The notes: generated by a model from the letters alone, not told the origin. A stretch of 64,000 nucleotides of DNA from JACCWP01 sp963801045 (GCA_963801045.1 CAWDDC010000004.1:1798001-1862000); one strand, 5' to 3'; counted from the stretch's first letter, positions 52,307-60,488 are shown. Numbers and translations: made by a program.

Positions 52307-54790
52307 GTGCGTCCGGCTCGCAACGACCCGCTGATCGGGCTGCTCGCCCAGCTGGCGCTGCTCGCTGCGCTTGCCGGGACCGTCGGCCTGGGCCCCACCG
52401 GCTGGGTCGTCGGGACCGCCTGCGGCGTGACGACGTACGTGGGGCTGACCCGTGGCCTGGCACGCCACGGCGGCGGCGGCGGCTTGCGGCCTGCCGACCG
52501 CGTGACGCTCACCCGCGCGACGATCGTCGGCGCGGTCGCGGCGCTGGTCGCCGACTCGTTCAGCCGGCCCACACCGGTGACGTTGCTGGTGGCTCTGACG
52601 GTCGTCGCCCTGCTGCTGGACGCGATCGACGGCTGGCTCGCCCGGCGCACCGCCTCGGTGACGACGCTCGGCGCGCGCTTCGACCTGGAGGTCGACGCGT
52701 TCCTGATCCTGGTCCTCAGCGTCTACGTCGCCCGCTCGGCGGGCGCCTGGGTGCTGGCGATCGGCGCCGCCCGCTACCTGTTCGTCGGTGCAGGCTGGCT
52801 GCTGCCGTGGCTGCGCGGGACGCTGCCGCCGCGCCGGTGGTGCAAGGTCGTCGCGGCGACCCAGGGCGTCGTCCTGGCGACAACGGCCGCTGCCGTCCTG
52901 CCCCCCTGGCTGGCGAGCGCGGCACTCGGCACGGCCCTCGTCCTGCTGGCCGAGTCGTTCGGCCGCGAGGTGTGGGGACTGTGGGCTCTCCGGCCCGTCG
53001 GGGACGTACGCGTCATCGACCTGGTCCGCTGGCCCGGACCGGGCGGCAGGGCGGCGACCGGGCGGGGCGAGCTCGGGATGAAACGGCTGTCGGGCTTCAC
53101 CCGCTCCCCGGAGGGTCGACGGCGGCTCCGTCCTGTCGTGGCCGGGCTGATCAGCGTCCTGGCCTGCCTGCTGGTGTGGCTCGCCCTGGTCGCGCCGAAC
53201 GAGCTGTCCCGGATGACGCCGGGCGAGTTCCTGCGCATCCCGCTCGAGGGGCTCCTCGTCGTCGCACTCGTGCTGGTGCTGCCGGTGCGAGCGGGGCTGG
53301 TGCTGGCCGTGCTCGCCGGGCTGGTGCTCGGCCTGCTCACGATCGTGAAGGTCCTCGACATGGCCTTCTACGAGACGCTCGGCCGGCGGTTCAACCCCGC
53401 CACCGACGGGAACTACGTCGAGCCGGCCCTGGACTTCGTCCGTGACGAGATCGGCGGCGGCACGGCGACCGCCGCCATGATCGGACTCGCGGCGCTGGCA
53501 GTCGGCGTGCTCGTCGTCATGCCCCTGGCGGTGCTCCGCGTAACCCGGGTCGCGGACCGGCACCGGGACACCTCGGTCCGCGCGGTCGTGGCGCTCGGAG
53601 TCGTCTGGGTCGTCTGCGCCGTCGCGGGCCTGCAGATCGTCCCCGGCGCGCCACTCGCGTCGACCAGCGCTGCCGGCCTCGCGTCCAGCCACGTGACCGA
53701 GCTGCGCGACACCATCCAGGACCGGGAGGTGTTCGCGAAGGAGCTCGCCGTCGACCGCTTCGAGGACACCCCCGACGGCCAGCTGCTCACCGGGCTGCGC
53801 GGCAAGGACGTCCTGCTGGTGTTCGTCGAGAGCTACGGACGCGTCGCGGTCGAGGGGTCGGACCTCTCGGCGGAGGTCGACTCCGTGCTGGACGCCGGGA
53901 CCGACCGTCTCCGTGCGGCGGGGTTCTCGTCCCGCAGCGCCTTCCTGACCTCACCCACGTTCGGCGCCGGCAGCTGGCTGGCGCACGCCACGTTGCAGTC
54001 CGGCCTCTGGATCGACAACGAGCTGCGCTACGCCGACCTGTTCGCCAGCGACCGCCTGACCCTCAGCGACGCCTTCAAGAGCGCGGGATGGCGGACGGTC
54101 GGCACCGTGCCCGCGAACGATCGGGACTGGCCCGAGGGCACGTCGTTCTACGACTGGGACGCGCTCTACGACTCCCGCAACGTGGGCTACGCCGGTCCGG
54201 AGTTCAGCTACGCCTCCATGCCGGACCAGTACACGCTGTCCGCCTTCCGGCGTCTCGAGCTGGCCGAGCGCGAGCGTGCTCCGGTGATGGCCGAGATCGA
54301 CCTGGTGTCGAGCCACAACCCGTGGACACCCGTACCCCGCATGATCGACTGGAGCAAGGTCGGCGACGGCTCCGTCTTCGACGGCATGCCGGGAGAGGGT
54401 CAGTCGCCCGACGAGGTGTGGCCCGATCCCGACAAGGTGCAGACCGCGTACGGGCAGACGATCGAGTACTCGCTGAACGCGCTGATCTCCTACGTGCAGA
54501 CGTACCCGGACGACGACCTCGTGCTCGTCGTCCTCGGCGACCACCAGCCCGCGACGATCGTGTCGGGTTCGGACGCCGGCCGCGACGTGCCGATCACGAT
54601 CATCGCCCACGACCCGGACGTCATGGACCGGATGGCCCCGTGGGGCTGGCAGGACGGCATGAACCCGGACCCCGACGCACCGGTCTGGCCGATGGACGAG
54701 TTCCGCGACCGCTTCCTCACCGCGTACGGACCACATCCGCCCTCGGCTCCCTCAGTTCCGTCGGTGACCGAAGCATCCGGGTCGGACTGA
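52307..54790 (+). CDS. CDP-alcohol phosphatidyltransferase joined to alkaline-phosphatase/sulfatase-superfamily enzyme
   Basis: An 827-residue open frame from GTG 52307 (GGAGG upstream). Residues 1-250 are a CDP-alcohol phosphotransferase with the full signature (DGWLARRTASVTTLGARFDL followed by EVD). From about residue 258 (MKRLSGFTRSPEG) four to five membrane helices lead to an LtaS/sulfatase-like extracytoplasmic domain (VLLVFVESYGRVAV, SPTFGAGSWLAHATLQSG, LVVLGDHQPATIVSG). ATG 53078 would start the second part alone; a TGA in another frame at 53079-53081 overlaps it as ATGA, so a lost frame boundary is possible. Substrate unknown; perhaps a lipid-linked polyol phosphate. Confidence 0.82.
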   Translation: MRPARNDPLIGLLAQLALLAALAGTVGLGPTGWVVGTACGVTTYVGLTRGLARHGGGGGLRPADRVTLTRATIVGAVAALVADSFSRPTPVTLLVALTVVALLLDAIDGWLARRTASVTTLGARFDLEVDAFLILVLSVYVARSAGAWVLAIGAARYLFVGAGWLLPWLRGTLPPRRWCKVVAATQGVVLATTAAAVLPPWLASAALGTALVLLAESFGREVWGLWALRPVGDVRVIDLVRWPGPGGRAATGRGELGMKRLSGFTRSPEGRRRLRPVVAGLISVLACLLVWLALVAPNELSRMTPGEFLRIPLEGLLVVALVLVLPVRAGLVLAVLAGLVLGLLTIVKVLDMAFYETLGRRFNPATDGNYVEPALDFVRDEIGGGTATAAMIGLAALAVGVLVVMPLAVLRVTRVADRHRDTSVRAVVALGVVWVVCAVAGLQIVPGAPLASTSAAGLASSHVTELRDTIQDREVFAKELAVDRFEDTPDGQLLTGLRGKDVLLVFVESYGRVAVEGSDLSAEVDSVLDAGTDRLRAAGFSSRSAFLTSPTFGAGSWLAHATLQSGLWIDNELRYADLFASDRLTLSDAFKSAGWRTVGTVPANDRDWPEGTSFYDWDALYDSRNVGYAGPEFSYASMPDQYTLSAFRRLELAERERAPVMAEIDLVSSHNPWTPVPRMIDWSKVGDGSVFDGMPGEGQSPDEVWPDPDKVQTAYGQTIEYSLNALISYVQTYPDDDLVLVVLGDHQPATIVSGSDAGRDVPITIIAHDPDVMDRMAPWGWQDGMNPDPDAPVWPMDEFRDRFLTAYGPHPPSAPSVPSVTEASGSD

Positions 54791-54892
54791 CCTGCCGTGG
54801 ACCAGACCCGCCTGCTCCGACCATCTAGGCTGCCGACCGAGCCAGATCGAACCGCTCGGGCCGCTACTGCGTTTCCTCGGTGGGAGGGTCCG

Positions 54893-55405
54893 ATGCCCGC
54901 GAACCAGGCCGCACTGATGCAGCAGCTCCACGACGAGCACGCCGCTGCGCTGTGGGCCTACTGCGTGCGGCTGACCGGGCAGGACCGGGCCCGCGCCGAG
55001 GACATCGCGCAGGAGACCATGCTGCGCGCCTGGCGACACCTCTCCACACTCGACACGTCCGCGGGACACGTGCGGGCGTGGTTGTTCACCGTCGCGCGCA
55101 ACCTCGTGGTCGACGAGTGGCGCACCCGCCGCGTGCGCAGCGAGGTGACGGTGGCCGACGTGCCGGAGGTCGCCGACCTGGGCGACCACACCGACCAGCT
55201 GTTGCTGTCGTGGGTGGTGGCCGACGCAGTCACGAGGCTGTCACCCGAGCACCGCGCTGTGCTGCTGGAGTGCTACTACCGGGGCGCGTCGGTGGCGGAG
55301 GCCGCGCGGCGCCTGGACATCCCCGAGGGCACGGTCAAGTCGCGCACCCACTACGCGCTGCGCGCACTTCGGCTCGCGCTCGAGGAGATGGGGGCCGGCG
55401 CATGA
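54893..55405 (+). CDS. ECF sigma factor (SigE/SigL-like)
   Basis: A 170-residue ECF sigma factor from ATG 54893 behind GGGAGGG. Region 2: LHDEHAAALWAYCVRLTGQDRARAEDIAQETMLRAW, then DTSAGHVRAWLFTVARNLVVDEWRTRR; region 4: LSPEHRAVLLECYYRGASVAEAA and RRLDIPEGTVKSRTHYALRAL. The ATG of the anti-sigma gene overlaps its TGA (ATGA at 55402). The pattern resembles mycobacterial SigL/RslA-type pairs controlled by a redox-sensitive zinc anti-sigma factor. Target promoters cannot be told. Confidence 0.9.
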   Translation: MPANQAALMQQLHDEHAAALWAYCVRLTGQDRARAEDIAQETMLRAWRHLSTLDTSAGHVRAWLFTVARNLVVDEWRTRRVRSEVTVADVPEVADLGDHTDQLLLSWVVADAVTRLSPEHRAVLLECYYRGASVAEAARRLDIPEGTVKSRTHYALRALRLALEEMGAGA

Positions 55406-56091
55406 CGTGTCCGCACGCCCATCTCGACGGCTCCTACGTCCTCGGTGCGCTGTCCCCGGCGGAACGGCAGCGGTTCGAGGAGCACCTGGCCGACTGTGCC
55501 GATTGCGCCCGGTCCGTACGCGAGCTGGCGGGGCTGCCCGGGCTCCTCGCCCGCGTCGACCCCGACATCCTGACGTCACCGCCCGGCGCGGACCCGGTCC
55601 CGGAGACCCTGCTGCCCGCTCTCGTCGACGAGGTGCGACGGACGCAACGGCGGCGCACGTGGGTGACGGCAGGCACCGCCGCTGCCGCGGCGGTGGCCGT
55701 GACCGTCCTGTCGGTGACCGTCGCCAACGCCGTCACCGACGATCCCGCGACCACCGCGGAGCCGTCGGACACCGTCGCGGGCCAGACGATGGATCCCGTC
55801 GGCGAGGCGCCGGTGCGCGCCAGCGTGGCCTTCGAGGGAGTGGCGTGGGGCACCAAGCTCGACCTGACCTGCACCTACACGCCGGAGGACGACGACTGGG
55901 AGCCGCGCGCGACGACGTACGCGCTGTTCGTCCGGACGCAGGGCGGGCAGCCCCAACAGGTCGCCACCTGGAAGGCGCTGCCGGGCAAGACCATGCAGCT
56001 GCCGGCGGCCACGGCCGCGAGTCCCGAGGACATCGTCTCGGTGCAGGTGCGCACGACCGACGGCACGCCGGTGCTGACGCTGACCGGGTGA
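55402..56091 (+). CDS. zinc-binding anti-sigma factor
   Basis: A 229-residue membrane protein. The N-terminal ZAS domain has His and Cys ligands in FEEHLADCADCARSVREL (H-x3-C-x2-C) plus an earlier His in CPHAHLDGSYVLGALSPAER. One membrane helix WVTAGTAAAAAVAVTVLSVTV follows, then an extracytoplasmic region (DDPATTAEPSDTVAGQ..., ending SVQVRTTDGTPVLTLTG). It sequesters the adjacent ECF factor; the zinc motif suggests redox sensing. Intact, unlike the rskA homologue at 11.8 kb. Confidence 0.88.
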   Translation: MTCPHAHLDGSYVLGALSPAERQRFEEHLADCADCARSVRELAGLPGLLARVDPDILTSPPGADPVPETLLPALVDEVRRTQRRRTWVTAGTAAAAAVAVTVLSVTVANAVTDDPATTAEPSDTVAGQTMDPVGEAPVRASVAFEGVAWGTKLDLTCTYTPEDDDWEPRATTYALFVRTQGGQPQQVATWKALPGKTMQLPAATAASPEDIVSVQVRTTDGTPVLTLTG

Positions 56092-56101
56092 CCGCCACGG
56101 C

Positions 56102-57022
56102 TCAGCGTTGCCACACCTCCACCTCCGGCGGCGCGCCCGGTCGATCCCGCGCGCCCGTGCGCTGCGCGCCGTAGCCGGCCACGACGACGAACGCGATGCC
56201 GGCGACGGCGTACACGGTCGGGACCTGCTGGAGGAAGATCAGGCCGATGACCGCCGCGATGGCCGGCTCGAGGCTCATCAGCGTCCCGAACGCGCCGGCG
56301 GTGAGCCGCCGCAGCGACAGCATCTCGAGGGTGAAGGGGATCACCGGCACCAGCAGCGCCAACCCGATGCCGATGACCACCAGCTCCCAGCTGAGGCTGC
56401 CGACCAGCGACGGCCCCGCGACGAACGTGGCGGTGATGCCTGCCACCGGCATCGAGATGCCGAGGCCGTGCAGGCCGAGCACGTCGTCGCCCACCCGTTG
56501 GGTGAGCAGGATGTACGCCGCCCAGCAGCACGCGGCGGCCAGGGCGAACCCGATGCCGGCCGCGTCGACCCCGCCGTGCCACGGCTCGGTGAGCAGCACC
56601 ACGCCGACCGCCGCCAGGGCCGGCCACCACAAGGTGCGGCCGCCGCCACGCACGACCGCCACGCCGAGCGGCCCGAGGAACTCCAACGCGCTCGCCGTGC
56701 CCAGGGGCAGCCGCGCCACCGCCTCCATGAACAGGATCGTCACTCCCGCGGTCACCACTCCGAGCGCGACGCACGCCGCGAACGACGACCGGGTGAACGA
56801 CGACGGCCGAGGTCGAACGATGACCAGGAACAGCGCGCCCGCCCACGCCAGCCGCAGCCAGGCCACGACCACCGGCTCGGCCTGGTCCAGCACGCTGACT
56901 GCGGCGGCGGCGCCGAGCTGGACGCACAGCATCGAGCCCAGCGCGAGCAGGGCGCCGGTGCGCGCCTCCGACAAGGGCGACGCCGGAGTGGACGAGGTCA
57001 CCCGGCTAGTAGACGGCGGCAC
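56102..57022 (-). CDS. EamA/DMT-family transporter (RhtA-like)
   Basis: A 306-residue inner-membrane protein with ten predicted helices and the EamA duplication (first repeat around LALGSMLCVQLGAAAAVSVL, second around GIGFALAAACCWAAYILLTQ and LMSLEPAIAAVIGLIFLQQ). Relatives export amino acids or other small metabolites. It is divergent from a LysR regulator, which probably controls it. The start is GTG 57022; GTG 57001 is an alternative. It converges with the anti-sigma gene (10-base gap). Confidence 0.88.
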   Translation of the reverse strand: MPPSTSRVTSSTPASPLSEARTGALLALGSMLCVQLGAAAAVSVLDQAEPVVVAWLRLAWAGALFLVIVRPRPSSFTRSSFAACVALGVVTAGVTILFMEAVARLPLGTASALEFLGPLGVAVVRGGGRTLWWPALAAVGVVLLTEPWHGGVDAAGIGFALAAACCWAAYILLTQRVGDDVLGLHGLGISMPVAGITATFVAGPSLVGSLSWELVVIGIGLALLVPVIPFTLEMLSLRRLTAGAFGTLMSLEPAIAAVIGLIFLQQVPTVYAVAGIAFVVVAGYGAQRTGARDRPGAPPEVEVWQR

Positions 57023-57031
57023 AACCGTCCA

Positions 57032-57054
57032 TGTCCACCTGCCGATGCTGGACA
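57032..57054. promoter_or_regulatory. LysR-type operator in the divergent eamA-lysR gap
   Basis: TGTCCA (57032-57037) and TGGACA (57049-57054) form a perfect inverted repeat with an 11-base spacer, matching the LysR T-N11-A rule. A direct CCGTCCA repeat (57026-57032 and 57057-57063) overlaps its ends. It lies in the 62-base gap between the two divergent starts. Confidence 0.6.
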
Positions 57055-57084
57055 GACCGTCCAGGTTTCACGGACAATCAACGG

Positions 57085-57990
57085 ATGGACACCCGGCGGC
57101 TCGGCTACCTGCTCGAGCTGCACCGCCTCGGTTCGATGCGTGAGGTGGCCGACCGCCTCGGTACCTCCACGTCGACGGTCTCGCAGCAGGTCGCCGCGCT
57201 CGCCAAGGACTTGGGCACGGCACTGATCGAGCCGTCCGGGCGCCGGGTGCGTCTCACGCCGGCCGGTCGGCGGCTGGCCGAGCACGCCGTCACCATCCTG
57301 GCCGCGGTCGACGCGGCCCAGGGCGACCTGGACCCTGGGGCCGAGCCCGCCGGGACGGTGCACGTGGCGGGCTACGCGACGGCCGTCCGCCGCACGCTGC
57401 TGCCGATCGTCGCCGAGCTCGCGGTCACTCACCCGGGGGTGCAGCTGATCGTCCACGAGCACGAGCCCGCCGAGGCGTACGACCTGCTCGACGCCGACGC
57501 CGTCGACCTCGCCCTGACCTACGACTACAACCTCGCCCCCGCTACTCCGGCGCCACACCTCGAGGCCACGCGGCTGTGGTCGACGGCGTGGGGACTGGGC
57601 GTGCCCGAGCGGGTAGTGGCCGGCGAGGCCGGCGACACGCTCACGGCGTTCCGGGCGTTCCGCGACCACCGCTGGATCGGCAACTCACGCAACACCGCCG
57701 ACGAGGTCGTGCTGCGCACCATCTCGTCGATGGCCGGCTTCGAGCCACAGGTCACGCACCACGCCGACAGCCTCGACCTCGTGGAGGACCTGATCCTGGC
57801 CGGACTGGGCGTCGGGCTGCTCCCGGCCGGCCGGCCGAGCCGGGCCGGGGTGCACGTCATCGCGCTGGCCGACCCGCCGGTGACGCTCCGTGCGTACGCG
57901 ATGTGTCGACGCGGCCGCAGCACCTGGCCGCCGCTGCGCCTGGTGCTCGGCATGCTCAACGCCCAGCCACGCGGGCAACATCCCGGGTGA
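57085..57990 (+). CDS. LysR-family transcriptional regulator
   Basis: A 301-residue LysR regulator. The winged helix spans residues 1-60 (RRLGYLLELHRLGSMREVADR, STSTVSQQVAALAKDLGTALIEPSGR). The periplasmic-binding-like effector domain follows (GTVHVAGYATAVRRTLLPIV, LDLVEDLILAGLGVGLLPAG). It is likely to control the divergent EamA transporter through the dyad between them; the effector is unknown, perhaps the exported metabolite. Start ATG 57085. Confidence 0.9.
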   Translation: MDTRRLGYLLELHRLGSMREVADRLGTSTSTVSQQVAALAKDLGTALIEPSGRRVRLTPAGRRLAEHAVTILAAVDAAQGDLDPGAEPAGTVHVAGYATAVRRTLLPIVAELAVTHPGVQLIVHEHEPAEAYDLLDADAVDLALTYDYNLAPATPAPHLEATRLWSTAWGLGVPERVVAGEAGDTLTAFRAFRDHRWIGNSRNTADEVVLRTISSMAGFEPQVTHHADSLDLVEDLILAGLGVGLLPAGRPSRAGVHVIALADPPVTLRAYAMCRRGRSTWPPLRLVLGMLNAQPRGQHPG

Positions 57991-58034
57991 CGGGGTCGGC
58001 GGGCCGGACGTCCAGCCGTTCGACCCGCAGGCTG

Positions 58035-58057
58035 CCGGACATTGTCGTAATGTCTGG
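58035..58057. promoter_or_regulatory. dyad upstream of the CHRD protein gene
   Basis: CCGGACATT (58035-58043) and AATGTCTGG (58049-58057) are inverted arms (8 of 9 pairs) around GTCGT, in a relatively A/T-rich patch 46 bases upstream of the GTG start. It could be an operator or a hairpin ending the lysR transcript. Confidence 0.45.
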
Positions 58058-58103
58058 CGTCCCGGGAGCCCGCCCGGTTCCGCCAGGTCGACAGAGGTGA
58101 TCC

Positions 58104-58928
58104 GTGAAGCGCGACCCTTTCGTGCCGCCAGCTGTGCTGCGCCGGGCCCGAGCAGTGGGACTCGTCGCAGTCGTGCTCGGAGTCCTCGTGGTGTCGGCCC
58201 CCGGCCCGGCTCAGGCTGACACCACCGTGCACGCTGGGCTGCACGCCCAGAACGGCAGCGGTGTCGGTGGATCGGTGACCCTGACGGCGACTGACGCCGG
58301 TGACCTCGTCGTGGACATCACCGCGCACGGGATGGTGCCGGGACCGCACGCCCAGCACATCCACGGGTCGCAAGAGGGTGGCCATTTCATGTGCGCGTCC
58401 ATGGCCGACGACACCGACGGTGACGGTGTCCTCACCAATGAGGAAGGCTCGGGCGAGTACGGCACGATCTTCATGGCCCTGACCACGCGCGGGGACACCT
58501 CTGCGTCCAGCGGACTGGCGCTGGAGCGGATGCCGGTGGCCGACGCGACCGGCCACCTGTCCTACCACCGAACGATTCCGGCTGACGACCTGCCGGACGG
58601 CTTGCTGGACCACCTGGCACGCGTGCACGTCGTGCAGCACGGGATCGACGTCAACGACAACGGGAAGTACGACACGGCGGCGCTCGGCGAGTCCACCTTC
58701 GCCAAGAGTCTTGGCCTGCCGGGCGTCCCGGAGGAAGCGACCGACCCCGCCGCCTGCGGAGTCGTCATGGGCGCCGGGATGGGGGCGACGCCGCACGGTG
58801 GCGTCGAGACCGGCGGCGGCGCCGACGCGGCCCCGGTCGCGCCCTACGCGTTAGGCGCTGGACTGCTGGCCGCATCGCTGATCGCGCTGCGTTGGTGGCA
58901 CCGGCGTCGGGAGACCGTCGGGGGCTAG
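58104..58928 (+). CDS. exported CHRD-domain protein with C-terminal membrane anchor
   Basis: A 274-residue secreted protein from GTG 58104. The signal peptide runs to about residue 35 (AVGLVAVVLGVLVVSAPGPAQA), then a CHRD-like domain with HAGLHAQNGSGVGGSVTLTA, PGPHAQHIHGSQEGGHFMC and VVQHGIDVNDNGKYD. The C-terminus has PVAPYALGAGLLAASLIALRW followed by basic residues, the layout of a sorting signal without a clear LPxTG. A rare TTA leucine codon occurs at about 58851 in this anchor. It is followed two bases later by another secreted-type gene and a class F sortase gene on the opposite strand. Confidence 0.82.
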   Translation: MKRDPFVPPAVLRRARAVGLVAVVLGVLVVSAPGPAQADTTVHAGLHAQNGSGVGGSVTLTATDAGDLVVDITAHGMVPGPHAQHIHGSQEGGHFMCASMADDTDGDGVLTNEEGSGEYGTIFMALTTRGDTSASSGLALERMPVADATGHLSYHRTIPADDLPDGLLDHLARVHVVQHGIDVNDNGKYDTAALGESTFAKSLGLPGVPEEATDPAACGVVMGAGMGATPHGGVETGGGADAAPVAPYALGAGLLAASLIALRWWHRRRETVGG

Positions 58929-58930
58929 GC

Positions 58931-59401
58931 GTGCTAGGCGTGGGCAGTGCAACCAGGACACGAGCGACTGCGGCCTTGTGGGTCGCCGCACTGGTGACCG
59001 TGATCATCGCCCTGGCGTGGCAGATCGGCCCGGGAGCCGACGACGACGGCACACCAGCATCGGCCAGTGACGACAGTGTCCCTGCGGTACCTGACCCGGG
59101 ACAGGAGCCGAACCGGCAGGAGGAACGACCGATCCTGCTCCGGGCGACGACGAGCACCGCCGAGGCGCTCGATCCGGTCCAGGTCACCGGCACGTACCCG
59201 GGGGTTCCCGCCGGGACGAAGCTCGTCGTCCAGTGGCGGCGGGAGGGCGAGTGGGTCGCGCTGCCGCTGCCCACCGCCGTGCTGGCGACCGGTCGGTTCA
59301 GCACCTACGTGCAGCTCGGCGAGGAGGGGCAGCACCGGCTGCGTGTCGTCGATACGAGCGCCGGCACGATGTCGAACTCGATCACGCTCAGGATCAGCTA
59401 G
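58931..59401 (+). CDS. small membrane-anchored extracytoplasmic protein
   Basis: A 156-residue protein from GTG 58931, two bases after the CHRD gene. It has one N-terminal helix (ATAALWVAALVTVIIALAWQI), an acidic/Pro-rich linker (PGADDDGTPASASDDSVPAV), and a beta-rich C-terminal domain with VTGTYPGVPAGTKLVVQW and YVQLGEEGQHRLRVVDTSAG that looks Ig-like or invasin-like. Function unknown; it likely works at the cell surface with the CHRD protein. Confidence 0.65.
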   Translation: MLGVGSATRTRATAALWVAALVTVIIALAWQIGPGADDDGTPASASDDSVPAVPDPGQEPNRQEERPILLRATTSTAEALDPVQVTGTYPGVPAGTKLVVQWRREGEWVALPLPTAVLATGRFSTYVQLGEEGQHRLRVVDTSAGTMSNSITLRIS

Positions 59402-59412
59402 CCGGCCCAGGA

Positions 59413-60111
59413 TCAGTGCGGCGCGCGACGCACGTCGAGCAGCCGGGCGAACACCACCACGTTGTCGGCATAGTGATGCGCCGACTCGTCGTACAGACCA
59501 CCGCAGGTGATCAACCGCAGCGCCGCATGGTTGACGGGACCGTAGACAGCCCGCGTGGGGAAGGCGTCCTTGGGGAACCGGGCGACGCCGTGCACGGAGA
59601 ACACGGCCGTCCTGCCGTCGGCACGGACCACCTCGATCGCGTCACCGCGGTGCAGCGCACCGAGATCGTAGAAGACTCCGGGCGCGCCGTTCCACGTGAC
59701 GTGGCCGGCGATGACCGCCGGGCCCAGCGCGCCCGGCGCCGGGCCGTGGGTGTACCAACCGGCCACGGCCGGATCGCTGGGTACCTCCATCGCACCTGTC
59801 CCGGTCAGGCCGAGCTGGACCAGGCCGGAGGTCACGCCGAGGCTCGGGATCGTGACGCGCACGGGATCGGACTCGGACAGGTACGGACCGATGACGGAGT
59901 CACGGACGCCCGGGTGCGCGCGCAGGTCTCCGGCAGCCGGCTGGTCCACGTCAGCCGGGCGCTGACCTGACTGCGTCGGCGACGGTGTCGCCTCGTGGTT
60001 GGTCTGGCTGACCCAGGCGGAGGCGATGATGGCGGCCGTGACCGCGGCCAGGGCAACCACGCTCAGCACGAGCCGGGTACCCCCTGGCCGGGCTCCCTCT
60101 CGCTCGCTCAT
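59413..60111 (-). CDS. srtF: class F sortase
   Basis: A 232-residue transpeptidase. It has an N-terminal membrane helix (LVLSVVALAAVTAAIIASAWV), a Pro/Thr linker, then the sortase barrel. Catalytic residues are His in VIAGHVTWNG, Cys in LRLITCGGLYDE and Arg in ADNVVVFARLL near the end. Class F enzymes are typical of actinobacteria and attach proteins to the wall. It converges with the CHRD/Ig-like genes, its most likely local clients, though no canonical LPxTG is visible in them. ATG 60111. Confidence 0.9.
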   Translation of the reverse strand: MSEREGARPGGTRLVLSVVALAAVTAAIIASAWVSQTNHEATPSPTQSGQRPADVDQPAAGDLRAHPGVRDSVIGPYLSESDPVRVTIPSLGVTSGLVQLGLTGTGAMEVPSDPAVAGWYTHGPAPGALGPAVIAGHVTWNGAPGVFYDLGALHRGDAIEVVRADGRTAVFSVHGVARFPKDAFPTRAVYGPVNHAALRLITCGGLYDESAHHYADNVVVFARLLDVRRAPH

Positions 60112-60120
60112 GTCGAGCGG

Positions 60121-60369
60121 TCAGTCCAGCCAGCGGGTGGCTTCGGTGATGCGCCGCTGCAGCTGCTCCTCCGCCACGCGCTCCCAGGTCTCGGCCCGGC
60201 GCCGGCTCGTGTCGGCGGTGACCGACCACTGGTAGGCGATCACCGCCCAGATCGCGACCAGCACCACCCAGGTCAGCTCGGACCAGTCGCTCTCACGCGC
60301 GGCGAGCGTCCCGGCGAGGCAGCAGGCCAGCGCGGTGAAGCCGGCAGTGAGGCGCCACAGCCAGGTCAT
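60121..60369 (-). CDS. small membrane protein
   Basis: An 82-residue protein with two membrane helices (LWRLTAGFTALACCLAGTLAA, LTWVVLVAIWAVIAYQWSVTA) and an amphipathic basic/acidic C-terminal helix (RRRAETWERVAEEQLQRRITE). It ends nine bases before the sortase start and may be co-transcribed with it. Function unknown. Confidence 0.6.
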   Translation of the reverse strand: MTWLWRLTAGFTALACCLAGTLAARESDWSELTWVVLVAIWAVIAYQWSVTADTSRRRAETWERVAEEQLQRRITEATRWLD

Positions 60370-60488
60370 CTGACCTCACCCGGGGTGCGCAGGGGGGCGC
60401 ACAGGGTGGTGGCGATCAACCCAGCGGCCGACAGCCAGGGCCGCCAGCATGACGGCGACGAGCGGCGCCCCCTGCGTTCCATGCCCAT
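60366..60488 (-). CDS. very short ORF overlapping the small membrane protein gene
   Basis: A 40-codon frame starting at ATG 60488 and ending in ATGA overlap with the 82-residue gene. Composition is Arg/Ser/Trp-rich with a weak hydrophobic stretch (LSAAGLIATTLCAPL). The overlap fits this window's habit, but another frame across the same bases also gives a hydrophobic peptide, so coding status is doubtful. Confidence 0.25.
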   Translation of the reverse strand: MGMERRGRRSSPSCWRPWLSAAGLIATTLCAPLRTPGEVR

